Assembly: GCA_041306075.1 (NCBI GenBank)
Contig: JBFYKH010000071.1
Coordinates: 1-64,000, forward strand
DNA length: 64,000 nucleotides
Direction: 5' to 3'
DNA from: JAHIYG01 sp041306075
Lineage (GTDB): Archaea; Altiarchaeota; Altiarchaeia; IMC4; SCGC-AAA252-I15
The notes under the pieces are model-generated. The model did not search any database, was not told the origin of the DNA, and saw only the letters and a list, made by a program, of their open reading frames with translations. The translations under genes and the position numbers were made by a program. Shown here one piece after another: positions 40,460 through 48,578 of the stretch (within the stretch, counting starts at the first letter, position 1; every line of letters begins with the position of its first letter).

Positions 40460-41164
40460 ATGGTTTCAAGGAATCTTTGGCCGGTTTACCTGGGCATTTC
40501 CTTATGCGTTTGGCTGGCATACTGCGGCATCGAATATCTTTTTATTCTCGATGATGAAAGCAACCCCCTAGCGAACAGGCCCTTACTGGTTTTTTTGTAC
40601 GGTTTCAAGTACTTGCTTCTCTTTTTTGCGATATTCCTATTCTTTATGTCAGTGTATGTGTCGGCATTAGCTTACCCTGGCCAGACAACAAGGGTATCCC
40701 TCCTCCTTAGCATGGTGGTGGTGCCCTCGTTCCTCATACTCCCGCTTATCCCCCTAAGATTTTTGCCTCCACGAAGCGATATGGACGGCCTCGGCGCGGC
40801 AATGTACGTCCTGTTTTTCATTCCGATTTCAGCCTTGTTCTTCTTTGTGTCCTCCCTGATAATCTCCCAGGTCGCCAATAAGGTGGACTGCGTGAGACGT
40901 AAGGAAAATAAGGCCTCTATATTCCTCTGGCCGATAGTCATATCCTGTTTACTCTTCTACCTTCTCTCTGCTGCAATATACCTTGAAAAAGATTATGGTT
41001 ACAAAGACCCTTTGCCGATAATCATCATAACCGCCCTTACAGGATTCTCTCAGGGACTGCCATTTGTCCTTGTGTACGTCCCCATATACGCGCTCACCAT
41101 CTTGAATCTAGGCATATACTCAATTCGGCGGCGACTGCATAGCAAAAGTCGTAATTTACCCTAG
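40460..41164 (+). CDS. Multi-span membrane protein of atypical base composition
   Basis: A 234-residue hydrophobic protein with about five or six spans, aromatic- and Leu-rich (LLVFLYGFKYLLLFFAIFLF), with a cytoplasmic basic loop (CVRRKENKAS) and a basic C-terminus (RRRLHSKSRNLP). Its codons are visibly richer in A and T than those of every neighbour, and it lies directly behind the tRNA with duplicated ends, so horizontal acquisition is likely. No family recognised; function unknown. Confidence 0.7.
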   Translation: MVSRNLWPVYLGISLCVWLAYCGIEYLFILDDESNPLANRPLLVFLYGFKYLLLFFAIFLFFMSVYVSALAYPGQTTRVSLLLSMVVVPSFLILPLIPLRFLPPRSDMDGLGAAMYVLFFIPISALFFFVSSLIISQVANKVDCVRRKENKASIFLWPIVISCLLFYLLSAAIYLEKDYGYKDPLPIIIITALTGFSQGLPFVLVYVPIYALTILNLGIYSIRRRLHSKSRNLP

Positions 41165-41243
41165 TCCTCACTTCCAGAGGGTGTCGACGAAGTTGGTGGA
41201 TTCGACTATCATCCGGCATTTCAGTAGCTTCTGAAAACAGGCT

Positions 41244-41684
41244 TCAGCGGTGATATCTATCCCCTGCGTTTATCGTGCACCCCCTGTAGACTTGTTCGAG
41301 GAGCATCACCCTCGCTAGCTGGTGGGGGAAGGTCATGTCCGACAGGCTCAAGGCGAGGCCGGCCCTTTGTTTCACGGCGTCGGAGAGGCCTTCGGGGCCG
41401 CCTATTATGAATGTGACGTCGGTTTTTTTGAGGAGTCTGGCCATCCCCTCCGATGTGAGCCGCATGCCGCGTCTGTCCAGGACGACGGCGTATGTGTCGT
41501 TGCGCAATAGGGCGAGGATTGCGTCGGCCTCCCTCATCATCGCGACCTCCGAGTTCTTGTCAGTGCACTCCTTGAGTTCGCGGACTTCGACCTTCGCGTA
41601 CCTGCCCAGCCTCTTCAGGTATTCGCCTGCCGCCTCGGCGTAATGCCTTTCTTTGAGCCTGCCGACGCAGACTATCCGTATCAC
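41244..41684 (-). CDS. rlmH: RlmH, 23S rRNA pseudouridine N3-methyltransferase
   Basis: SPOUT-class enzyme that methylates the pseudouridine at position 1915 (E. coli numbering) of large-subunit rRNA. The 146 residues begin IRIVCVGRLKERHYAEAAGE, have the SAM-binding knot FIIGGPEGLSDAVKQRA and LSLSDMTFPHQLARVMLLEQ, and end in the diagnostic YHR. The start is GTG inside the previous stop (GTGA); a TATA-like ATAAATAC (plus-strand reading, 41707-41713) 27 nt upstream could give an additional leaderless transcript. Confidence 0.94.
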   Translation of the reverse strand: MIRIVCVGRLKERHYAEAAGEYLKRLGRYAKVEVRELKECTDKNSEVAMMREADAILALLRNDTYAVVLDRRGMRLTSEGMARLLKKTDVTFIIGGPEGLSDAVKQRAGLALSLSDMTFPHQLARVMLLEQVYRGCTINAGDRYHR

Positions 41685-42373
41685 GGTAACCTATGCTCTG
41701 GGAGGCGATAAATACGGTATGTGTGTATGCGGTTTTCGCCGTCCGGCATGCTCCCTTCCAGGGGCATCTGCTCACCCGTCACCGCCTTCTCCCACACGGC
41801 GCCCTGGCCTGCGAGCACGTCCTCCAGGACTGTGGGCGTCCTCCTGCCGGCTTGCGTTCCGCCGGCTGCAGCTGACACTATATCGTCGGTGACCTGCAGG
41901 GTCTTGTTCACTCCAAAGCCGAGCGCCGTCAGACACAGCTTCAAGAGCTCTTCTACTCCCCCCCTGTGTGTGTAGCCTCCGGTCCCGTCGTCGTAGTTGA
42001 ACAGGTTGAAGACGGCGACGTGGTCGACGGAGCCTGCCGGCAGCTCGCTCAGGTAGTCTTCTGCCCGGCCGTTATAGTCCCGGACGCGGGCGGGGAGCCT
42101 CCGGTACTCCATGGCGTACGCCATAAGCTGCGTGCCGTCCGGGTCCGCCCTCGCGGTATCGCATCCCATGAGCGCGTCAAGGTAGGGCAGTATGGACGAG
42201 CCGGATGCTATGTGGAGGCTGGTGTTCGGGCGGAGGCGGGCATCATCCGGGAAGACGGATTCCAGGTACAGGCGAAGCTTCCGGTAAACGGGGTCGGCCG
42301 CATTAGACGGCGCCTCAGGGACGTCGAGTCCGACGACTGCCCGGAGGGCGTCCTCCCTCCCCGGGTGGGCCAT
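41681..42373 (-). CDS. Putative class I SAM-dependent methyltransferase-like protein
   Basis: A 230-residue protein. SLHIASGSSILPYLDALMG resembles motif I of Rossmann methyltransferases, ARADPDGTQLMAYAM could be the acidic SAM-contact strand and VDHVAVFNLFNY the motif IV strand. The glycines are fewer than usual, so the assignment is tentative. It overlaps the small membrane protein gene upstream (TGATG) and rlmH downstream (GTGA), making a three-gene unit. Confidence 0.55.
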   Translation of the reverse strand: MAHPGREDALRAVVGLDVPEAPSNAADPVYRKLRLYLESVFPDDARLRPNTSLHIASGSSILPYLDALMGCDTARADPDGTQLMAYAMEYRRLPARVRDYNGRAEDYLSELPAGSVDHVAVFNLFNYDDGTGGYTHRGGVEELLKLCLTALGFGVNKTLQVTDDIVSAAAGGTQAGRRTPTVLEDVLAGQGAVWEKAVTGEQMPLEGSMPDGENRIHTYRIYRLPEHRLP

Positions 42374-42678
42374 CAGACCAGCGTCTCGGGCGGCTTCGCG
42401 GATATGATGTCGCTTTCAGCCCTGATGAGCTCATCGAGGTGCCTTTCCTCGTGGCGCCAGACGTACAGGCTCATGAGCGCCGCCAGTAGGATGATCGTCA
42501 GGGCCAGGAGGACTATAACGCCAGCCGCGACCGTCAAGGAGACCTCCTTGCCGGTGTAAATCAGGGCGGTGGCTATTATGCCGCTGCAGAGCAGGGACGC
42601 CATGACCGTGAAGATTGTCCTATAATAGTCCCAGTATATCCGGCCTCTCTCCAAGTCGACCCTGAAAATCTTGTCCAT
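42373..42678 (-). CDS. Small two-span membrane protein
   Basis: A 101-residue protein with two hydrophobic segments (about residues 22-43 and 48-72) and charged ends (MDKIFRVDLERGRIYWDYYR; WRHEERHLDELIRAE). A TATA element (TTATTAAAA) is about 26 nt upstream, inside the 3' end of priL. It is the first gene of the rlmH unit. Function unknown. Confidence 0.7.
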   Translation of the reverse strand: MDKIFRVDLERGRIYWDYYRTIFTVMASLLCSGIIATALIYTGKEVSLTVAAGVIVLLALTIILLAALMSLYVWRHEERHLDELIRAESDIISAKPPETLV

Positions 42679-42683
42679 GATAA

Positions 42684-43679
42684 CTATTTCCCGGCCTTTT
42701 TAATAACCGCCGGTTTCGTCCTCGCCTTCATCCTGTAGTACTGCAGCGGGTGCTTGACCTGGCAGTCCGCCTTGCAGAGGCCGTGCCCCCTGATGGTCTC
42801 GCAGGTGGGGCAGGTGTACTCTGTCCCCCCGCGCTCCCCGGTTATGAATCCGAGTTGGTAGACCGTCTTCTCCTCGTCGTACTTCGGGCTCTTGGAGAAG
42901 ACCTTGAGCATCTCGGCCTGGGGGAGACCGAGGTTGGCCAGGAATGTGGCGAGTATGAACATCGCGTTGTGGGACGCGGCACCCGCCTCCATCGCCGCCA
43001 CGATGCCCTTCATGCAGGGCGGCACGGCCTCGTCCTCGAGGGCATCCACCTTCGACTGGGGCCTGAGCCCTATGAGCGTCGCCTTCACGGCGGCCGCCTC
43101 CTTCTTGACTTCCTCCGGAATCCTCTTCAGGTCGATGGGCTCCAGGACACGCTCCCTCACCGCCTCCCTCACGAGGAGCCTGACCTCCTCCCCGTCCACG
43201 TCGACTTTCCCCTTGTCGACGACGCGGTTCACGAGCTTCCACCTCGGATTCTTCCTGGCGGCCTGGGCTGCGAGCCTCACGTACCTTAGAACCGGCATCC
43301 TCCCCTCGTCGACTTCCAGGCCGAGGTCGTCGGTCACGGCCTTCACTACCGGGGGGCTTTCGGCCTCGAGCATCGCGTAGGCCGCGTCCGCCTCGCCGTC
43401 CGCGTGCCTCTGTGCAGCCTGCGGCCCAGCAGCCTGCGCGAGCATCCTCGCGAGCGGGTAGCTCAGGACTGTGAGCTTCGCCGACAGTTCGCTGTCGTAG
43501 GCCGGCCTGTACTTCTGGGCGATGCAGTCCAGCACCCTCTCCCGCCCGTACCTGAGGGCGGCGGAGTAGACCGGGTGCGCTAGAAGCTCGCTGAACGACA
43601 GGCCCATGGAGGCGACGTAGTCCCGGCTGCCCCTCAGGAACGGGTAGCGCGCCAGAAACGTGATATCCCCGGAATCCAT
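42684..43679 (-). CDS. priL: DNA primase large subunit PriL
   Basis: Regulatory iron-sulfur subunit of the archaeal/eukaryotic primase, needed for primer start and length control. The 331 residues are helical; the C-terminal half carries the cluster cysteines: VPPCMKGIVAAMEAG near residue 220 and the CPTCETIRGHGLCKADCQVK segment followed by HPLQYY. A TATA element (CCTTTAATG) about 26 nt upstream supports the ATG. The small subunit PriS is not in the window. Confidence 0.93.
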   Translation of the reverse strand: MDSGDITFLARYPFLRGSRDYVASMGLSFSELLAHPVYSAALRYGRERVLDCIAQKYRPAYDSELSAKLTVLSYPLARMLAQAAGPQAAQRHADGEADAAYAMLEAESPPVVKAVTDDLGLEVDEGRMPVLRYVRLAAQAARKNPRWKLVNRVVDKGKVDVDGEEVRLLVREAVRERVLEPIDLKRIPEEVKKEAAAVKATLIGLRPQSKVDALEDEAVPPCMKGIVAAMEAGAASHNAMFILATFLANLGLPQAEMLKVFSKSPKYDEEKTVYQLGFITGERGGTEYTCPTCETIRGHGLCKADCQVKHPLQYYRMKARTKPAVIKKAGK

Positions 43680-43703
43680 CCGTAATAGAATACGCCGCCC
43701 CCA

Positions 43704-44582
43704 TTAAAGGCTTTCCTTCGCCTTCAGCACCTGGTAGCTGACGTAGTCCCAGACCCTCCCCGAGAGCATGTAGGCTCCGTTCATGAACTTCTTGGACGCC
43801 TTCAGGGCGTCATAGTCGTCCGGCTTCACGGCCGCGGGCACGTAGCCGTCGTTCTCCTTCACAGGGTCGTCGACGAGGATGTATGTCCTGTACGCCCTCT
43901 TCTGCTCGTCTGTGGTTATCACGTGGGCGGTGAAGCCGACCTCCCATACGTCGCTCCACACGTAGCCGTCGAACACCTGGATGTCGGCCTTGTAGTTGCC
44001 TGGCTGCTCCATCATGTACCTCGTGGCTGGCCCGCTGAACTCCCTGCTCAGTATCGGCTTCGCGTGCATGTCGTGGGTTATGTCCGTTATGTTCAGCCTG
44101 GAGGTGACTATCTCCCTCCTGTCCGCGTCCTCCGTCGATATGAAGTAGCGGACGTCGTGGCCGACCATGAGGTTGCCTATCTCCAAGTACCTGACGACCG
44201 GCCTCCAGTGGCTCAGGTAGTCCACCTTGACGCTGAACATGGTGTCCGTGTCGGCGCCGTATTCGACGACGTTGCAGCCGAGCTTGAGGGCGTCGGTGGG
44301 CTGCCTGTAGGCGTCGTTTTCGACGGTGAGGTTGAATATGTGCCTGACGCCGTTGACTGCGACGTACGGGTTCACGGTCGGTTCCTCCCCTTCGCCGGAG
44401 ACTGTAATCGTCTGGTTGGTGGGGTCCACCTCGCCTTCCACGCACACAACGTACCTTCCGTCGACGCCGGGGTACTTCACCATCGTGTACCCCTCTGTGG
44501 AGTAGCTGAGCCAGGAGCCGGTCGCGAAGACCAGAACCAAGGTCGCGAAGACCAACAGCTTGACCGCCCCGGAAACGCCCAT
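43704..44582 (-). CDS. Exported or membrane-anchored protein, unknown
   Basis: A 292-residue protein with an N-terminal signal or anchor (VKLLVFATLVLVFATGSWLS) and a beta-rich outer domain containing several N-glycosylation-type sequons (NQT, NLT, NIT). Two Cys (YVVCVEG, KLGCNVV) could form a disulfide. No enzymatic motif seen. The ATG lies 25 nt from the TATA box that also serves the divergent gene at 44634. Confidence 0.75.
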   Translation of the reverse strand: MGVSGAVKLLVFATLVLVFATGSWLSYSTEGYTMVKYPGVDGRYVVCVEGEVDPTNQTITVSGEGEEPTVNPYVAVNGVRHIFNLTVENDAYRQPTDALKLGCNVVEYGADTDTMFSVKVDYLSHWRPVVRYLEIGNLMVGHDVRYFISTEDADRREIVTSRLNITDITHDMHAKPILSREFSGPATRYMMEQPGNYKADIQVFDGYVWSDVWEVGFTAHVITTDEQKRAYRTYILVDDPVKENDGYVPAAVKPDDYDALKASKKFMNGAYMLSGRVWDYVSYQVLKAKESL

Positions 44583-44602
44583 GGAATAAATTATGCGCCC
44601 GC

Positions 44603-44611
44603 CTATTTAAT
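44603..44611. promoter_or_regulatory. Single TATA box shared by divergent genes
   Basis: CTATTTAAT (ATTAAATAG on the other strand) is centred 25 nt from the minus-strand ATG at 44582 and 27 nt from the plus-strand GTG at 44634. No second TATA-like element with proper spacing is present. Confidence 0.55.
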
Positions 44612-44633
44612 CGGCCGAAGGCATATCTTCTAC

Positions 44634-45065
44634 GTGGCTTCGGCAGGCACGCGTCCGGGCAGGCTGCTCGCCCTGATAGAGACCCTACGGAGGGACAGGA
44701 GCGCCATGGAGCTCGAGCTCCTCCACGGGGGCGCGGAAGTCGAGGAGGACCTGAAGCTCCTAGTCCGGCTCGGCCTCGCCGGGAAGGCGAAGGGCGTCGT
44801 CTACGCCACGGAGGCCGTCGACCAGCCGCTCACCGAGAAGCAGCTTGCGGAGGTCGAGGACCACGTCCTCGGCCAGGAGGAGGCGAGGGACTTCCGGCGG
44901 CTCATGGGGCTCTCAGGCGGCCTCAGGAAGGAGGCCGTCGCGGGGGAGGAGCCGCCCAAGCTGAATGGCCCCGACGAGGCCACCGTGAAAAAGTACGCGA
45001 AGAGCTTCCTCGACGTGTCCGAGATTGCCATGCGGCAGCGGGGGAGCAAGGCGGGTGGGGGATGA
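44634..45065 (+). CDS. Small helical protein upstream of the transglutaminase-like lipoprotein
   Basis: A 143-residue charged, helical protein (Leu, Glu, Arg, Lys-rich) without signal, span or known motif; it reads like a winged-helix-type regulatory or adaptor protein (LELLHGGAEVEEDLKLLVRL, then GLAGKAKGVVYAT) but this is weak. The GTG start at 44634 rests on the shared TATA box 27 nt upstream; no ATG precedes the conserved region. Its stop overlaps the next start (ATGA). Confidence 0.6.
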   Translation: MASAGTRPGRLLALIETLRRDRSAMELELLHGGAEVEEDLKLLVRLGLAGKAKGVVYATEAVDQPLTEKQLAEVEDHVLGQEEARDFRRLMGLSGGLRKEAVAGEEPPKLNGPDEATVKKYAKSFLDVSEIAMRQRGSKAGGG

Positions 45066-46696
45066 GGCGGCAGGTCGCTTGTCTCATGCTGCTTTCGGTC
45101 TTCGTCCCCGGCTGCATCATGGGCGGCCAGGTCAGCTGCGACGACGACAACCCCTGCACCTATGATTACCTAACGGACGGCTCATGCTCGCACAGGCCGC
45201 TCTCCGGCCCTGTTGACGGCTGCTTCGGCGCCGGCGGCTGCATGGAGTACTCGTGCTTCGACGGCTCATGCATCCTCCAGAGGCTGATGCAATGCTGCGG
45301 CAACGGCGCCTGCGACGGCGGGGAATCACCGGAGCGATGCCCCTCGGACTGCCAGGCCACATGCCGTGACGGCGAACGAAACCAGGGCGAGCAGGGCGTC
45401 GACTGCGGGGGGCCGTGCGGCCCCTGCGAATCCGAGCGGGCCAACTACCTGCGGAAGCTGGGGGAACTCAGGACCCAGTGGCAGGCGTCGGCATCCAACT
45501 ACACAGCGGCCCTAAGGGAGTACGAGGTGGGACGGAACGCCACTCTGCTCATGTCCGCGGCGCTCACCTCCTACGGCGAGTCCGAGAGGATAAGGGGCGT
45601 CCTCGACCGCGCAATCATACCCCGCGAGAACGCGCGGCTCCGCTTGATGTTCAACGACACGCTCAGCACGTACCTCTCCGCCCTCGAGGCGATGTCGAAG
45701 TACGCGGCCTCTGGCAGGGACGTCAACCGCCGGGAGGCGAACCGCCTCTCCGCCCTGGCGTTCGGGCTCGACCGCGACTTCGTCCGCGAATTCAACAGCG
45801 CGGTCGACGAAGTCAACAGGATGGAGCTAGGGTGCGTCAACTTCGTCCAGGACCCTGGTGAGGAGGGAGTCGACTGCGGCGGCCAGTGCAGGACACCTTG
45901 CGAGACTACGTTCAACGTCACCAAGCGAGTCACCGTGAGGATAGCGGACGGCCCAGCCAAGCTGACGGTCAACGTCAGCTCCCCGGCCATCAACTATCCC
46001 CCCCAGCAGAGGCTCATCGCAAGCTCGCTTGAACCTGAGCCGGACCGGGTGTCGAAGGACCAGGAAGGCAACGTCAACTACGAGTACTACCTCGACATGC
46101 CGGCTTACGGAATCACCGACCTATACATCACGCAGACCCTCAGGTTCAAGAGGGCCGGATGGCCTGCGAAGTCGGCTTCCGCATACGAGAGCCCCCTCTA
46201 CCTCCAAGGCAACAACTACAGCGCCCTGTCGGCGGACATATGCCGCGAAGCCGGGATAATCCGCTCGGGCGTCAACTCCACCCCCGAGTACCTGATGGCA
46301 GCCGAGGAGTGGATGAACCGGAACATCGCATACGAGCTCAACCACGAGGAACTCGGCGCCCAGTACTGCTACGCCAGCCGCCGGGGGGCGTGCGACGAGC
46401 AGGCCGACCTCTACGTGTCGCTGATGCGCTGCAATGGCGTGCCTTCCAGGCGGGTGACGGGCTCCCTCGTCAACGGAAGCCATCTCGGCGGCCACGCGTG
46501 GGCGGAATACTACGACGGCGGATGGGTGTACGTGGACCCCTCGGCAAGGCGGAGGGAGCAGGCCTTCACATTCGACAACAAGCACGTCGCCGCGTGCGTC
46601 GGCGAAGGCGCATACAACTGCGGAGTAGGCTACTACTACACGTACGCGAAGAAGCGGCCGAAGATAGAGATAACCGAGCGGACGTACATGCAGTGA
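45062..46696 (+). CDS. Cys-rich lipoprotein with transglutaminase-like domain
   Basis: A 544-residue surface protein. The N-terminus is a lipoprotein signal with lipobox VPGC, followed by Cys-rich modules to about residue 120 (CDDDNPCTYDYLTDGSC, CCGNGACDGGE, GVDCGGPCGPC), a helical region, a second GVDCGGQCRTPC module near residue 270, and a transglutaminase/protease-like domain from about 390: catalytic Cys in RRGACDEQADLY, His in GGHAWAEYYD and Asp in YVDPSARR. It may crosslink, cleave or bind surface proteins. The DCGGxC modules are common in exported archaeal and bacterial proteins. Confidence 0.88.
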   Translation: MRRQVACLMLLSVFVPGCIMGGQVSCDDDNPCTYDYLTDGSCSHRPLSGPVDGCFGAGGCMEYSCFDGSCILQRLMQCCGNGACDGGESPERCPSDCQATCRDGERNQGEQGVDCGGPCGPCESERANYLRKLGELRTQWQASASNYTAALREYEVGRNATLLMSAALTSYGESERIRGVLDRAIIPRENARLRLMFNDTLSTYLSALEAMSKYAASGRDVNRREANRLSALAFGLDRDFVREFNSAVDEVNRMELGCVNFVQDPGEEGVDCGGQCRTPCETTFNVTKRVTVRIADGPAKLTVNVSSPAINYPPQQRLIASSLEPEPDRVSKDQEGNVNYEYYLDMPAYGITDLYITQTLRFKRAGWPAKSASAYESPLYLQGNNYSALSADICREAGIIRSGVNSTPEYLMAAEEWMNRNIAYELNHEELGAQYCYASRRGACDEQADLYVSLMRCNGVPSRRVTGSLVNGSHLGGHAWAEYYDGGWVYVDPSARRREQAFTFDNKHVAACVGEGAYNCGVGYYYTYAKKRPKIEITERTYMQ

Positions 46697-46727
46697 GTTA
46701 AATAAGCGTCTCCCCAGGTTCTATTAC

Positions 46728-47246
46728 ATGGCACTCTACGGCTTCCGATGGTTCGACAAGAGCCTCGCAGGCTGCGCGGTATTCATGCTTAAGGAGGACG
46801 TTAACGAGCTCAAAGGCCACGGCATAACCGCGGTCGTGTCGCTGCAGGATTTGGCCGAGACCAGGGATGCATGCCTGGAAGGCGGCCTGAAGCGCATAGT
46901 ACTGCCGCTTGCGGGCGGCGAGTTGCCGGGCGAGGAGATGCGCACATCCTTCCTCGACTTCGTCAGGGGGGAGGCAGCAGCCGGCGGGAAGACTGTGGTG
47001 CACTGCGCCGGGGGGACGTGGAGGACGGCCCTGATGGGCGCGTACTGGCTGATAGAGAACGGCTCCACGGCGGAGGAGGCGGTGGAACGCGTCAGGTACG
47101 TAATGCAACGCTACCAGCTAGACGGCCTAAGGGGATTCGCCCTAAAGAAGGCAGGGGAGCGGGCGTGCATCGAGGATGGCTTGAGGAAAGTGGCGCCAGC
47201 AGGCGACCAGGCCGGCAACCAAGAGCCTAAAACGGAAAAACACTGA
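46728..47246 (+). CDS. Dual-specificity protein phosphatase-like protein
   Basis: A 172-residue protein with the Cys-dependent phosphatase signature C-x5-R in VVHCAGGTWRTALMGAYWLI near residue 95. The upstream region (ITAVVSLQDLAE) matches the dual-specificity phosphatase fold; the general-acid Asp is not obvious. A TATA element (GTTAAATAAG) is 26 nt upstream. Substrate unknown; protein Tyr/Ser phosphate or an RNA 5' end are options. Confidence 0.85.
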   Translation: MALYGFRWFDKSLAGCAVFMLKEDVNELKGHGITAVVSLQDLAETRDACLEGGLKRIVLPLAGGELPGEEMRTSFLDFVRGEAAAGGKTVVHCAGGTWRTALMGAYWLIENGSTAEEAVERVRYVMQRYQLDGLRGFALKKAGERACIEDGLRKVAPAGDQAGNQEPKTEKH

Positions 47247-47306
47247 TTCTGCGGTCTATCAGCCGGCCGGAGAGGATTTTTATCCTGCGGGTTCCCGTAA
47301 CCTAAC

Positions 47307-47975
47307 ATGAAATGGAGGCTTTTCAGGCGGCAAGGCGGCTCCGAGGATGAGAAGGCCGTCCCGCCCGAGATGCTGCCGGCACCCCTTGAAGACCTGGAAG
47401 GAAGGGTCGATGCAGCCATCACCGACTACAAGGAGCGAGCGACGAAGACGGGCTCACGCATGATAAACATCGTCCCCGAAGCGTACCAGGACCACGTCCG
47501 GCTCCTGGCCCGGATAGCGTACCCTGCCAAGAACAAGGGGAGGAACGCCGGCGATTTCGAGGACGCGGTGGCGTTGAACTGGCTCGTCAAAGTCAGCCTC
47601 TTCAAATCCATCGGGCAGCAGTGGGGCCTCCATGAAGCCAGGGCTGTTGGGTCGGATGAGGCGAAGTCCGGCCTCGCGCTCACGAAGTCGGCATCCCTCT
47701 TCGCGTTCTCCGCCCCGGACGCGGCGAAGAAGAGGAGGATGATGTACGACCGCATCTCGGAGCGGGAGGCGTCGACCATGCCCAAGGACTTCACGGCGTC
47801 GCTGCCAGGCGGCGTGGAGGTAGGCTCCAAAATAATCGTGCCATCCTACCAGTTCCACTCATCCACGGTCATCGAGATGATGGCATCCGGGAAGGCCGGC
47901 GACGTCTCACAGGAAAAGAGCGTCCAGGACATGCGGCGCACGTTCCTCGCGGTCGACAGGAAGACGATGCTATAG
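47307..47975 (+). CDS. Hypothetical protein
   Basis: A 222-residue soluble protein beginning MKWRLFRRQGG, with no signal peptide, membrane span or motif I recognise. The centre (RMINIVPEAYQDHVRLLARI) is helical. A TATA element (GATTTTTATC) lies 27 nt upstream, so it has its own promoter. The last 6 nt overlap the convergent endA gene. Confidence 0.65.
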   Translation: MKWRLFRRQGGSEDEKAVPPEMLPAPLEDLEGRVDAAITDYKERATKTGSRMINIVPEAYQDHVRLLARIAYPAKNKGRNAGDFEDAVALNWLVKVSLFKSIGQQWGLHEARAVGSDEAKSGLALTKSASLFAFSAPDAAKKRRMMYDRISEREASTMPKDFTASLPGGVEVGSKIIVPSYQFHSSTVIEMMASGKAGDVSQEKSVQDMRRTFLAVDRKTML

Positions 47976-48482
47976 GCGCATCCTGTCCACGAGGTAGTAA
48001 GTGATGTCGCACTCCTCGTCGACTATCGCGTATATCATGTCCTTGTTCACGTTCTTGGCGAGGCGGAGGGCGCGGGCCATCTCCGGGAAGCTGCACGTGT
48101 ACTCCTCCGGGACGACGTGGACGAGGTACCTGCTGTGCCCCTTCCCCACGGCCTCCCCGCGCTCGTACAGCCTGAAGTCGGTGCCGAACTTGAGGCCGCT
48201 CCTAACCATCATGCCCCGCTCGCGCAGGTCCTTGTAGACCAGGTACTTGTTGTAGAACTCCTCCTCCTTCGCGGAGCCGAGCTTCACGACCTCCTCGAAC
48301 GACAGGGCGTCCTTGCCTTTGACAATTTCCATCTTCCCGGTCTCCAGGAGGTAGGCGGCCTCTATGATGGACAGGACGAGGGCCTTTTCCTCCATCTCCC
48401 CGTATCCCTTCTCCTTCAGCTGGCTCTTCAGGTCCCCGTCGCCGACCAAGACCTTCGTCCCAGACAATATCCCGGCAGCCAT
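47970..48482 (-). CDS. endA: tRNA-splicing endonuclease EndA
   Basis: Removes introns with bulge-helix-bulge structure from pre-tRNA and pre-rRNA. At 170 residues it is the homotetrameric (alpha-4) form of euryarchaea. Catalytic residues are present: Tyr in FRLYERGEAVGKGHSRYLVH, the His of GHSRYLVH and the Lys of LAKNVNKDMIYAIVD. The N-terminal domain (residues 1-80) is complete. Start at the ATG next to an A+T-rich stretch. Confidence 0.95.
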   Translation of the reverse strand: MAAGILSGTKVLVGDGDLKSQLKEKGYGEMEEKALVLSIIEAAYLLETGKMEIVKGKDALSFEEVVKLGSAKEEEFYNKYLVYKDLRERGMMVRSGLKFGTDFRLYERGEAVGKGHSRYLVHVVPEEYTCSFPEMARALRLAKNVNKDMIYAIVDEECDITYYLVDRMRL

Positions 48483-48578
48483 CCTACGGAGGTATTATTC
48501 CGCCTACGCGATTATATAACGGAATGGCAGAGAAGACGTCCGAAGCCGTGAAGCCGAGGGGCGGCGTCAGGTGATAAT

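Noticed and set aside
48524..48574. 16-residue frame before the first HEAGH gene
   Set aside because: Too short, and the TATA box lies only about 9 nt upstream of its ATG; it is more likely 5' leader of the GTG-started gene.
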